Shown piece after piece: positions 1-7,288 of a DNA stretch of 19,954 nucleotides. The notes beneath the pieces were generated by a model that worked only from the letters and a program-made list of their open reading frames with translations, searched no databases and was not told the origin of the DNA. Location of the stretch: NCBI GenBank assembly GCA_965371855.1, contig CBDUZZ010000075.1, forward strand, positions 1-19,954. The letters run 5' to 3'. A program made the position numbers and the translations under genes. Within the stretch, counting starts at the first letter, position 1. Every line of letters starts with the position of its first letter. This DNA is from JAADEM01 sp965371855. Its GTDB lineage: Bacteria > Bacteroidota > Bacteroidia > Bacteroidales > Marinilabiliaceae.

Positions 1-372
1 ACCAACAGAAGATTTGAGAATTGGTAATTGGGCGTTCGTTATTGGGTCTTGAGAAGTATTCAATGACCAATAATCAACATCCAATATCCAATAACCAACT
101 GAAGATTTGGAAATTGGCAATTGGGCGTTTATTATTGGATATTGAGAATTATTCAATGACCAATAATCAATAACGAATATCCAATAACCAACGAAAAACT
201 TGGAAATTGGTAATTGGGCGTTTATTATTGGATATTGAGAAGTATTCAATGACCAATAATCAACATCCAATATCCAATAACCAACTGAAGATTTGAGAAT
301 TGGCAATTGGGTGTTCGATATTGGGTCTTGAGAAGTATTCAATGACCAATAATCAACATCCAATATTCAATG
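1..372. repeat. 93-bp tandem repeat array, four copies
   Basis: Four head-to-tail copies start at 1, 94, 187 and 280, each beginning ACCAAC. The period is exactly 93 bp, and a fifth copy is just entered at 373. The array starts at the window edge, so it probably extends to the left. Each unit has a half rich in ATTGG and a half rich in CCAAT, so each can fold on itself. Copies 1 and 4 resemble each other in the middle part (TTGGGTCTTGAG), as do copies 2 and 3 (TTGGATATTGAG). There is no alternation of constant repeat and unique spacer, so it is not a CRISPR. The function is unknown. Confidence 0.93.
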
Positions 373-399
373 ACCAATATAGGATTAAAAAATAGGCAA

Positions 400-1437
400 A
401 TGAAAATTTTTATCGACATAGGACATCCGGCTCACGTTCATTACTTCCGTATTTTTATTAAGATAATGGAGAGTAAGGGGCACAAGTTTTTGGTGGTTGC
501 CAGAGATCGTCAGTATGTTTTTGACCTTTTGCATGCTTACGGAATAAATTTTATTAGCCGGGGGAAAGGAGGCAATGGAGCCCTGAGTAAATTGTGGTAT
601 CTCAAAATAACTTCTGTAAAGCAGTATTTCAGAGCAAGGAAATTCAAGCCGGATATGTTTATCGATTTTGGAACAATTTATTCCGGCCTTGCGAGTATGA
701 TGCTCCGAAAACCCCATATCGTTTTTGAGGATACGGAAAATACCGGGTTATACAGATTATTATACAAACCGTTTGTGTCAGAAATCTACACCCCGGAGTG
801 TTTTGAGAAAGATCTTGGGGTTAAACAGACTAGGTTTGCAGGGTATATGGAGCTATGCTATCTGCATAAGAACTATTTCTCGCCTGATGTAACAGTACTT
901 GATGAGGTTGGTGTAAGTAGTGGCGAGAAATTTACTGTTGTTCGGTTTGTCGACTGGAAGGCAGTTCACGATATCGGTTACAATGGCCTTTCAACTGATG
1001 ATAAGATATTAATAGTTAACACCCTGCAAGAGTATGGCAAAGTATTCATCTCTTCGGAGATTCCACTTCCTGATGAACTTGAAAAATTCAAGTTGAAAAT
1101 AAGACCGGAGCGGCTGCATAGTTTAATGTATTATGCAGGTCTGATTTTAGGAGAGAGTGCAACCATGGCGTCCGAGGCAGTGATTCTGGGGACACCGGCC
1201 ATTTTTATGGATAATGTTGGCCGGGGATACACAAATGATTTGAGCAGAAAATATGGGAATATGTATCTTTATACCCCAAAGCATGAGGTTGTTAATTCAA
1301 TAATTGAAAAAGCACGACAGGTATTATTCTCTCCTGATGACAAATCAAAAGCATTGAAGATAAGAGATGAAATACAAAGAGTATCTGTTGATGTTACTGC
1401 ATTTATGGTTGAAAAAGCAGAAAAACTCAACATATAA
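400..1437 (+). CDS. DUF354-family predicted glycosyltransferase
   Basis: A 345-residue protein that starts MKIFIDIGHPAHVHYFR, the typical N-terminus of the DUF354 family. These are proteins of GT-B-like fold, often found among surface-glycan and O-antigen genes. A later segment with G-E-S-A-T-M-A-S-E-A and G-T-P-A-I-F resembles the nucleotide-sugar-binding C-terminal half of such enzymes. The length is normal for the family. An in-frame ATG exists at 370, but it lies inside the last tandem-repeat copy and would add ten unrelated residues, so 400 is preferred. The gene converges on the OmpA-family gene, with only 14 bp between their stops. The substrate cannot be deduced, and the rest of any glycan cluster would be to the left of the window. 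Confidence 0.8.
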   Translation: MKIFIDIGHPAHVHYFRIFIKIMESKGHKFLVVARDRQYVFDLLHAYGINFISRGKGGNGALSKLWYLKITSVKQYFRARKFKPDMFIDFGTIYSGLASMMLRKPHIVFEDTENTGLYRLLYKPFVSEIYTPECFEKDLGVKQTRFAGYMELCYLHKNYFSPDVTVLDEVGVSSGEKFTVVRFVDWKAVHDIGYNGLSTDDKILIVNTLQEYGKVFISSEIPLPDELEKFKLKIRPERLHSLMYYAGLILGESATMASEAVILGTPAIFMDNVGRGYTNDLSRKYGNMYLYTPKHEVVNSIIEKARQVLFSPDDKSKALKIRDEIQRVSVDVTAFMVEKAEKLNI

Positions 1438-1451
1438 GATTAGATATCTCA

Positions 1452-3422
1452 TTATTCCCTGTCTACTATTTTAAACTCGATACGGCGATTGATTCGATGC
1501 GCTGTTGTCTGATTACTTCTTTTTAATCGTTTAATAAATTCCGGGGATAAAATATCACCTGTTTTCAAAAATTTATAACGACTGCTTAAATTACGATCGG
1601 CAACTAATGGTCTGTTTTTCCCATAACCTTTGGATGTGAGATTTTCTTCAGGCACTTCATTGTCTGTTAAATATTGCATTACCGCTTCTGCTCTTTTTTG
1701 AGAGAGTATCAGGTTCTCTGTTTCATCGCCTTTATCGTCGGCATGAGCACCAACTTCAATTTTCATTGTAGGGTTGTCGAGTAATATTTGCAAAAGCCTT
1801 TCGAGTTCGGGTTTTGCACCATCGGGTAAAGTGAAACTGCCTTCATCGAAGTAAATATTATTTAGCATTATAGCAGTTTCTGTTGGTAGCAAGTCTATTT
1901 CGAAATTAAATGTTTTGTTCTCAATTTCATTTGTTGTAGAGAATTTCTCTTTATGGTTAAAATATCCTTTTGCAGCTACTAACTGTACATACTCTGTTTT
2001 GGGCTTTAGTTTCATCTGAAAACTTCCGTCTTCCTGTATGGTGAGCTTTATGTTAGTTCCATCAGTGCCTATAAGTCTTAAATATGCACCCGGTACCGGC
2101 TTTCCGGTTTTTCTACTCAAAACAGAACCTTCTAATGCAAATTCAAGTTTAGGCATAATAAATGAAAACAGGTTATCTATTCCTCTTGAACTTCCTCTTG
2201 TTGATGATAGTATGCCTTCTTCGTCAATGCCTTTAAATGTGACTCCAAAATCGTCGGCATAGCTGTTAACCGAAAGTCCAAGATTAGTTATCTCCCATAT
2301 TTCTCCGTTCCTGGTCTCTTTTTTTGTTGCTTTGAAAATATCAAGACCTCCGTAACCTACATGCGTGTCGGAGGAGAAATAGAGAGTTCCGTCAGACCGT
2401 ACATAAGGAAACATTTCATTACCTGGCGTGTTGATATCAATCCCCATATTAACCGGAGAGCTCCATCCTTCTCCGCTTTTTTCAGATCTCCAGATGTCTT
2501 TGCCTCCTCTTCCTCCGGGTATGTCAGAAACAAAGTAAAGAATTGAGCCATCAGGAGAAATAGCGGGATGTGCAATCATAACTGAGTCAATGCCTAACTG
2601 CACCGGAACAGGTTCTGACCAACGTCCGCCTGACCTGCTCATTTGAAATATTTCAGGCGCTGTTGCTTCCTCTTTTTCGTAACGACAGCGTGTATAGAAC
2701 ATCTCTTTTCCGTCAGCTGTTAAACTACCGGTTCCTTCATCAAATGATGTGTTTATTGGTTCTTCAAGTGCTTCCGGTTTAGCCCATTTCCCTTTTGAGT
2801 CTATATGTGAAAAGTATATGTCTGCACCACCCTGGCCTGTTATCCTGTTCCTTTTACGCTTCTTTTTTTCTGTACGCATAGAGGTAAAATATACCTGGTC
2901 AAAATCTTTCCCGCTGTAAAGAGGGCAGAAATCACTGAATTTTGAATTTAAGGATTTCATTTTTTCAACCTGATATCTTTCTATTCCGGGATCGTTCACG
3001 GCCATATTACACGATTTCACCCCATTTATAGCTCTTAAATCACGAGGTGCTTTTTCATAATAACTTTCATAGGCTTCAAGTGCTTTTTCGTACTTCCCTG
3101 CGTTGCGATAACTGTCGGCCATGAATAGCTCCGCTTCACGCACCTCATATTTGTAGCGAACACTTTTTGAATATGCAGAAGCTGCTTTGATGGGCAGGTT
3201 TATCCTGCTGTAACAATCACCCAGGAAATAAGATATCTCTCCCTTTGCATACTTGTTTTTTTCTTTTGAGTATGCTTTTTTAAACAGGGGAATGGCTCGA
3301 TGATACTCTCCAATATCATATGCTTTCTTGCCTGCTGAATATTTATTGCCAATGGAACATCCCAATGTAAACAGGATAAAAAAAGTAGTAATGACAATTA
3401 GGAGAAAGCGTAAGGTGCGCAT
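1452..3422 (-). CDS. PorE-like OmpA-family protein (TPR, PD40 propeller, CRD, OmpA)
   Basis: A 656-residue cell-envelope protein. A hydrophobic leader ends in F-T-L-G-C (Cys22), a somewhat irregular lipobox suggesting an outer-membrane lipoprotein. TPR-like helices follow (about 30-145). Next come at least four PD40/WD40-like blades (about 160-440) with S-x-D-G-x-x-L-Y-F and G-G-x-D-I-(W/F) signatures. A carboxypeptidase-regulatory-like domain lies at about 450-530. The C-terminal OmpA peptidoglycan-binding domain (about 545-656) has the G-A-H-A-D-D-x-G motif and a final N-R-R-I-E-F. This domain order is that of PorE (P. gingivalis PG1058), a T9SS component that binds peptidoglycan. Bacteroidota carry many paralogues of this architecture, so PorE itself is not proven. 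The T9SS-sorted protein at 17597 shows that the cell uses this secretion system. Confidence 0.85.
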   Translation of the reverse strand: MRTLRFLLIVITTFFILFTLGCSIGNKYSAGKKAYDIGEYHRAIPLFKKAYSKEKNKYAKGEISYFLGDCYSRINLPIKAASAYSKSVRYKYEVREAELFMADSYRNAGKYEKALEAYESYYEKAPRDLRAINGVKSCNMAVNDPGIERYQVEKMKSLNSKFSDFCPLYSGKDFDQVYFTSMRTEKKKRKRNRITGQGGADIYFSHIDSKGKWAKPEALEEPINTSFDEGTGSLTADGKEMFYTRCRYEKEEATAPEIFQMSRSGGRWSEPVPVQLGIDSVMIAHPAISPDGSILYFVSDIPGGRGGKDIWRSEKSGEGWSSPVNMGIDINTPGNEMFPYVRSDGTLYFSSDTHVGYGGLDIFKATKKETRNGEIWEITNLGLSVNSYADDFGVTFKGIDEEGILSSTRGSSRGIDNLFSFIMPKLEFALEGSVLSRKTGKPVPGAYLRLIGTDGTNIKLTIQEDGSFQMKLKPKTEYVQLVAAKGYFNHKEKFSTTNEIENKTFNFEIDLLPTETAIMLNNIYFDEGSFTLPDGAKPELERLLQILLDNPTMKIEVGAHADDKGDETENLILSQKRAEAVMQYLTDNEVPEENLTSKGYGKNRPLVADRNLSSRYKFLKTGDILSPEFIKRLKRSNQTTAHRINRRIEFKIVDRE

Positions 3423-3584
3423 AAGTGATTTATGAATGTTGACATATAAAATATTTAAGCCATAAATTTAGTTATTTTCTGATAAACGTACAGATACCGG
3501 AAATATTATATTGAGGAGCTATGAGAAATTATGGCTCCATGTTGATTCTAATAGGTGAATTCATAAATAGGAAAATATTTTATC

Positions 3585-3620
3585 CGCGAATTACCTGCCC
3601 GCAGCAGGCAGGCGCGAATT
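3585..3620. repeat. Short palindrome flanked by 8-bp direct repeats
   Basis: CGCGAATT at 3585-3592 is repeated exactly at 3613-3620. Between them is a 20-bp segment whose arms CCTGCC (3594-3599) and GGCAGG (3607-3612) form a 6-bp stem. The arrangement looks like a tiny palindromic insert with a duplicated target, but it could also be chance or part of a larger dispersed repeat. Confidence 0.6.
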
Positions 3621-3909
3621 TTTATTAAAAAGTAACCTTTTATAGTGGCCTCTTTCAAGTTGTGCTTGGAGTGTGTTTGAAGATTTAGAGAGAGCGAGAA
3701 GCTTCGAGATACGAGTTCAAAAAGAAAAACCGCAACGGTCACAAGGGATATTGCAAGATTCGCAATAACTCAATTATAAATCTATCACTTTTAAATTTCC
3801 AAACCACTATACCTAAAAATGGTATTAAAAGAGTAATAAACTAAAGTCAGCACCTCAAAATAATATTTAGCCATTGTAATGCGTTTTCATGGCAATCAAT
3901 TTTTTTTTA

Positions 3910-3917
3910 TATTTTTG
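3910..3917 (+). promoter_or_regulatory. Candidate Bacteroidota -7 box for the CoA-transferase gene
   Basis: TATTTTTG matches the Bacteroidota -7 consensus TAnnTTTG exactly and lies 42 bp before the start codon at 3960. No clean TTTG/TTG lies at the expected -33 distance, only a T-rich stretch, so support is limited to one box. Confidence 0.4.
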
Positions 3918-3959
3918 CATGAAATTCAATAGGGAAATAAATCTTCAAAATAAATAGGT

Positions 3960-5258
3960 ATGAAATACAAAGCAGTAAGTGCAGAGGAAGCAGTAAAGGT
4001 TATAAAGGATGGAGACCGGGTACATTTAAGTAGTGTTGCCGTAACACCAAGGGTGTTGTTAGATGCTATGGTTGATCGCGGTCGTAGAAAAGAGATAAAG
4101 AATGTTACTATTCAGCATATCCATACTGAAGGAACAGCTTGTTATGCCGACCCTGAATTTGAAGGCATTTTTCATTTGGAATCATTTTTTGTGGGAGGTA
4201 ACGTGCGTAAACAGACACAGGCCGGCTATGCTGATTATATACCGGTATTTCTGAGTGAAACTCAAAAACTTATACGCCAGGGATATTTAAATGTTAATGT
4301 TGTCATGATACAGGTTTCTCCTCCTGATAAGCATGGTTTTGTTTCGTTGGGAACATCTGTAGATGCAACTTTAGCTGCTATTGAAACAGCTGATACTGTA
4401 ATTGCACAAGTTAATAAGTATGTTCCCAGAGCATGGGGAGATGCTATGATAAGCATAAAGGATATTGATATTTTCGTTGAAGCCGACAAGCCTCTTCATG
4501 TTCATAACAATGCACCAATTTCTGATGTTGAGCAAACCATTGGAAAAAATGTTGCCGAATTAATTGATGATGGAGCATGTCTGCAAATGGGCATTGGAGG
4601 AATACCAAATGCTGTACTTGCTGAATTAACCAATCATAAAAATCTCGGTGTCCATACTGAAATGTTTTCTGATGGACTTTTGCCCTTGGTGGAGAACGGC
4701 GTTGTAAACGGCAAAGCAAAACAGATAGATAAAGGTAAGATCGTGGCATCTTTCTTAATGGGTTCACAGGCTTTATATGATTTTATTGATGATAATCCAA
4801 TGGTTGCAATGATGGATGTTGCACATACTAATGGGATTCATGTTATACGTAAAAATCATAAAGTAACGGCTATAAATTCAGCATTGTCGATAGATATAAC
4901 CGGGCAGGTATGTGCCGATTCCATTGGAACAACATTTTATTCAGGAGTGGGTGGTCAGATTGATTTTATTCGTGGTGCGGGCCATTCAAAAGAGGGGAAA
5001 CCAATCATTGCTATGCCTTCAGTTACAGCAAAGGGAATATCAAAAATTACACCTACATTAATAGAGGGGGCAGGAGTAGTTACTACAAGAGCTAATATGC
5101 ACTGGTTTGTAACAGAATATGGGGCAGTTAATTTGTATGGAAAAACATTACAGGAGAGAGCCAGACGAATCATTTCTGTAGCTCATCCAGATCATAGGGA
5201 GAATCTTGAAAAAGCCGCATTTGACAGATTTGGACCTCATTATCACTATCAGAGATAG
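3960..5258 (+). CDS. Acetyl-CoA hydrolase/transferase-family CoA-transferase (4-hydroxybutyrate CoA-transferase-like)
   Basis: A 432-residue, full-length member of the acetyl-CoA hydrolase/transferase family (family I CoA-transferases). It moves CoA between an acyl-CoA and a carboxylate, typically acetate. The N-terminal domain carries V-S-P-P-D-x-H-G-F-x-S-L-G (about 119-131). The C-terminal domain has the G-I-G-G-I-P loop (211-216) and V-H-T-E-M-F-S-D-G, where Glu234 is the expected nucleophile forming the glutamyl-CoA intermediate. The late A-x-x-Y-G-V region appears as T-E-Y-G-A-V-N-L. The closest characterised relatives I can name are 4-hydroxybutyrate and butyryl-CoA:acetate CoA-transferases, so a role in fermentative acid production or acyl activation is likely. 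Substrate choice cannot be read from the sequence. The gene appears monocistronic, with a palindromic terminator after it. Confidence 0.85.
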   Translation: MKYKAVSAEEAVKVIKDGDRVHLSSVAVTPRVLLDAMVDRGRRKEIKNVTIQHIHTEGTACYADPEFEGIFHLESFFVGGNVRKQTQAGYADYIPVFLSETQKLIRQGYLNVNVVMIQVSPPDKHGFVSLGTSVDATLAAIETADTVIAQVNKYVPRAWGDAMISIKDIDIFVEADKPLHVHNNAPISDVEQTIGKNVAELIDDGACLQMGIGGIPNAVLAELTNHKNLGVHTEMFSDGLLPLVENGVVNGKAKQIDKGKIVASFLMGSQALYDFIDDNPMVAMMDVAHTNGIHVIRKNHKVTAINSALSIDITGQVCADSIGTTFYSGVGGQIDFIRGAGHSKEGKPIIAMPSVTAKGISKITPTLIEGAGVVTTRANMHWFVTEYGAVNLYGKTLQERARRIISVAHPDHRENLEKAAFDRFGPHYHYQR

Positions 5259-5270
5259 TAATTTATATTG

Positions 5271-5306
5271 TTAATCCTGTCTGTTTCAATGAGCAGACAG
5301 GGTTAA
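5271..5306. terminator. Bidirectional hairpin terminator between convergent genes
   Basis: A 13-bp stem (5271-5283 with 5294-5306, one G-T mismatch) encloses a 10-nt loop. It lies between the stop of the CoA-transferase gene (5258) and the end of ispD (5317). Its position between convergent genes supports a terminator working both ways, although the T-tract is weak on both strands. Confidence 0.7.
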
Positions 5307-5316
5307 ATATTCTTGT

Positions 5317-5979
5317 TTACTTCAACAGTGCATTTGCAATTTTCAGATCAAAGGGAGTAGTGATTTTAATATTCTCTCTGTTTCCTTTCACAAGTTTTAT
5401 CTTATATCCGGCTGCTTCAACTATCGAGGCATCATCGGTAAAACTGTTTTGATATGGTATTTGATATGCTTTCAGTAGTTGTTCCGATTGAAACACCTGA
5501 GGCGTTTGAATCAGTTTTATAGTGCTTCGGTCAAGGGGATGGTTGCCTGCTTTATCCGTTTGTCTTACCGATTCAAAAGCATCAATTACGGGAATAGCGT
5601 TACCGGACTTTTCGGCGTTATGATAAGTATTTTGTAGCGTTTCCTGTGAAACAAAAGGTCTTACTCCGTCATGTACTCCAATAATACCAAGCCCTTTGAT
5701 TAATGTCAAGCCGTTCTTGACACTCTGATAGCGTGTCTTGCCCCCTGCAACCACCTCATGGTCTATATCAAACCGGAATTTTTCACATAAGATGTTCCAG
5801 TACTCTATTTGTCCGGCAGGCAAAACAAGTATCATTTGAATTTCATGGTCAAATTGCTTAAATGCATTAAAAGTATGCATAAGAACAGGCATCCCTCCAA
5901 CTTCAAGAAATTGTTTTGGGATATTGCTATTCATACGGCTGCCACTACCACCTGCTACTATAACTGCAAATCTTTTCAT
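5317..5979 (-). CDS. ispD: 2-C-methyl-D-erythritol 4-phosphate cytidylyltransferase
   Basis: A 220-residue IspD of normal length. It transfers CMP from CTP to 2-C-methyl-D-erythritol 4-phosphate, the third step of the MEP isoprenoid pathway. The nucleotide-binding start is V-A-G-G-S-G-S-R-M with Arg15, followed by P-K-Q-F with Lys22. G-G-x-T-R-x-x-S-V (79-87), V-H-D-G-V-R-P (102-108), Q-T-P-Q-V-F (158-163), T-D-D-A-S-x-V-E (181-188) and N-I-K-I-T-T-P-x-D-L (203-212) are all conserved family motifs. All key positions are present, so the enzyme should be active. The gene is divergent from the broken DUF2461 gene and convergent with the CoA-transferase gene. Confidence 0.96.
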   Translation of the reverse strand: MKRFAVIVAGGSGSRMNSNIPKQFLEVGGMPVLMHTFNAFKQFDHEIQMILVLPAGQIEYWNILCEKFRFDIDHEVVAGGKTRYQSVKNGLTLIKGLGIIGVHDGVRPFVSQETLQNTYHNAEKSGNAIPVIDAFESVRQTDKAGNHPLDRSTIKLIQTPQVFQSEQLLKAYQIPYQNSFTDDASIVEAAGYKIKLVKGNRENIKITTPFDLKIANALLK

Positions 5980-6001
5980 CTTTTTACAATCTCAGTTTGA
6001 A

Positions 6002-6009
6002 CAAAAATA
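6002..6009 (-). promoter_or_regulatory. Candidate -7 box upstream of ispD
   Basis: Read on the minus strand this is TATTTTTG, an exact match to TAnnTTTG, 22 bp before the ispD start. That would leave a leader of roughly 15-18 nt. I see no convincing -33 TTTG at the right spacing. Confidence 0.4.
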
Positions 6010-6071
6010 CAACTATATCCTTTTATAATTACGGTACTTCGTTAATAAAATGTTTCAAATAACAATACAGT

Positions 6072-6617
6072 ATGATACCTGAGGTAATTATAACATTCTT
6101 GAAAGAACTGAGTGAAAACAATAACCGTGAATGGGTTGCTCACTCCGAAGGAGTCTGTTTTTCGCATTTTCAGGGATGTCCGTTTCTCAAAAGATAAAAC
6201 ACCTTATAAAACTCATTTTGATGTTTTTATTGCAAAAAAGGGAGGTCGCAAGAGTATTTATGCCGGCTACTATTTACATATCACTCCTGACAATTCACTA
6301 TTTGGGGGTGGTATATATGCTCCTATACCGGATTTTAAAAGCATTAAGACAAGCTAATTATGGCTCCTAAGGGCTTTCCGAAAGAGTTCCCTGATGTTGA
6401 GCTGCTCAAATATAAATCATGTATTGTATCTCATCCATTGTCGGACAAAGATTTGTCGGCTCCCGATTTGGAAAATAAATTCAGAGTATTGACAAAAACA
6501 CTCTATCCGTTCAATGCTTTCCTGAATAGAGCAATCGATTTTCAGGAAGAGAAGTTAGACTTGCCTATACCTACTCACCGGGTGACTGTTGACATGTTAA
6601 ACGAAGTCACCCGGTGA
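6072..6617 (+). pseudogene. DUF2461-family gene with two internal deletions and frame changes
   Basis: The pieces of one DUF2461 protein are read in different frames. From 6072 the N-terminal piece reads L-K-E-L-S-E-N-N-N-R-E-W and then leaves the family, stopping at 6197. The next frame (to 6357) gives S-V-F-R-I-F-R-D-V-R-F-S-K-D-K-T-P-Y-K-T and G-G-R-K-S-x-Y-A-G-Y-Y-L-H, the family core, ending at a TAA. From 6360 a third segment reads A-P-K-G-F-P-K-E-F-P and L-V/I-S-H-P-L-S-D, the family C-terminal part. From my memory of the family, about 25-35 residues are missing at each junction. Two internal deletions that each break the frame fit better than sequencing errors. The last codons run into a REPIN-like hairpin (6572-6620). 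DUF2461 proteins have no established function. Confidence 0.85.
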
Positions 6618-6620
6618 GTA
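6572..6620. repeat. REPIN-like inverted repeat, 16-bp arms, 17-nt loop (copy 1)
   Basis: TACTCACCGGGTGACT at 6572-6587 is exactly complementary to 6605-6620, with a 17-nt loop. Each arm is itself nearly palindromic. The same architecture, with compensated base changes, occurs at 15530-15578. It overlaps the 3' end of the DUF2461 pseudogene. It could act as a terminator hairpin, but it has no T-tract. Confidence 0.8.
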
Positions 6621-6688
6621 AAGATAACTGCAAGTCCAATTAAGCGGTTCGCCGCTTTTTGTTATATTGCATTACTGCCTGTGTATAG

Positions 6689-6973
6689 TCATCGTTTCGT
6701 TAATAATTTAAATAACTCTTCGTTAATGTAATAATTCCCAGTTCCAAGTTTCTCCTTTCTCAACATCTTATCATCAGATAGTTTATTTAAATAATTTGCA
6801 GCTGTCAATCTTGATACGCCTAAATCATTTACGATAAACTCAATCTTGGTATATGGATGCGTAAACAGGTTATTTAATAAATCCTGACTGTAGAATTTAT
6901 AATTATCTCTCAATCGGTGTTTGTAATCGAGCATCAAACCCTTTATCTTATCTATTAAAACAGTTTTTTCTTC
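6689..6973 (-). pseudogene. 3' remnant of a Fic-family gene (C-terminal winged-helix part)
   Basis: About 95 residues resembling the C-terminus of large Fic proteins of the SoFic type, which transfer AMP to target proteins. Visible landmarks are Y-K-H-R-(L/I)-R-(D/E), Y-S-Q-D-L-(L/I)-N-N-L-F, H-P-Y-T-K-I-E-F and D-L-G-V-S-R-x-T-A-x-x-Y-L, the usual winged-helix tail, followed by a normal TGA stop. The catalytic Fic core (H-P-F-x-x-G-N-G-R) is absent. No ATG precedes the fragment: upstream sequence passes directly into a piece of another gene at about 6955-6976. It is therefore a truncated relic rather than a small gene, although a GTG at 6974-6976 could in principle start it. Confidence 0.75.
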
Positions 6974-7140
6974 CACGATATTTCTCCTTCAACTTCAGAT
7001 AGATTGAGGTTCCCTTTTTTCAAACGTGTAATAGATGCTTTGGGTAAACCGTAAGCCAACAGCAACTCATAAAAAAAGCTTTGCTTATTAAAAGTTGCAA
7101 TCAGTTTTTGCAGGTTTATTTCTATTTGTGAAATGTTCAT
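6955..7140 (-). pseudogene. 5' remnant, probable N-terminus of a DNA methyltransferase or RM enzyme
   Basis: From an ATG at 7140 the frame reads 61 residues, including L-L-L-A-Y-G-L-P-K-A-S-I-T-R-L and L-K-K-G-N-L-N-L-S, ending S-W-K-K-K-L-F just before a stop. This resembles the conserved N-terminus of Bacteroidota N6-adenine DNA methyltransferases or restriction-modification proteins as I remember them. That identification rests on memory of the family. The sequence then runs out of frame into the C-terminal part of a Fic gene, which points to a large deletion that fused two neighbours. Fic genes are common inside restriction-modification loci, so one lost locus could explain both fragments. 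Confidence 0.55.
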
Positions 7141-7288
7141 TGTTGAAACCTCAATATAGTTAATAGTTATAAAGGTAACAATTATGACCAAAAAAATATT
7201 GGTGTCTCCATCATCAAACTTGACTTGAAGTGAAATTGGGGTTTTTGTCGCCAAGATTCAAACAACGGCAGAAGATAGAAGATGCTTA

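Larger units (their letters stand above)
3423..3959. other. Long intergenic region between divergent genes
   Basis: These 537 bp between the divergent PorE-like and CoA-transferase genes hold no credible gene. The only ORF, on the minus strand at 3548-3742, reads through a palindrome and lacks family features. Visible elements are a GGAGC/GCTCC inverted repeat (3515-3538), a CCTGCC/GGCAGG palindrome between CGCGAATT copies (3585-3620), and a promoter-like sequence before the CoA-transferase gene. The remainder is AT-rich and featureless to me. Confidence 0.7.

Noticed and set aside
1..372. CRISPR array
   Set aside because: The 93-bp units are similar along their whole length, with no constant short repeat alternating with unique spacers, and no cas gene is present.
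370..399. ATG at 370 as the start of the DUF354 gene
   Set aside because: It lies inside the tandem repeat and adds residues unrelated to the family; the M-K-I-F-I-D start at 400 fits.
3548..3742. A 64-residue minus-strand gene in the 3.4-4.0 kb gap
   Set aside because: It reads through the short palindrome, lacks family features and has no promoter or close neighbour on the same strand that would support it.
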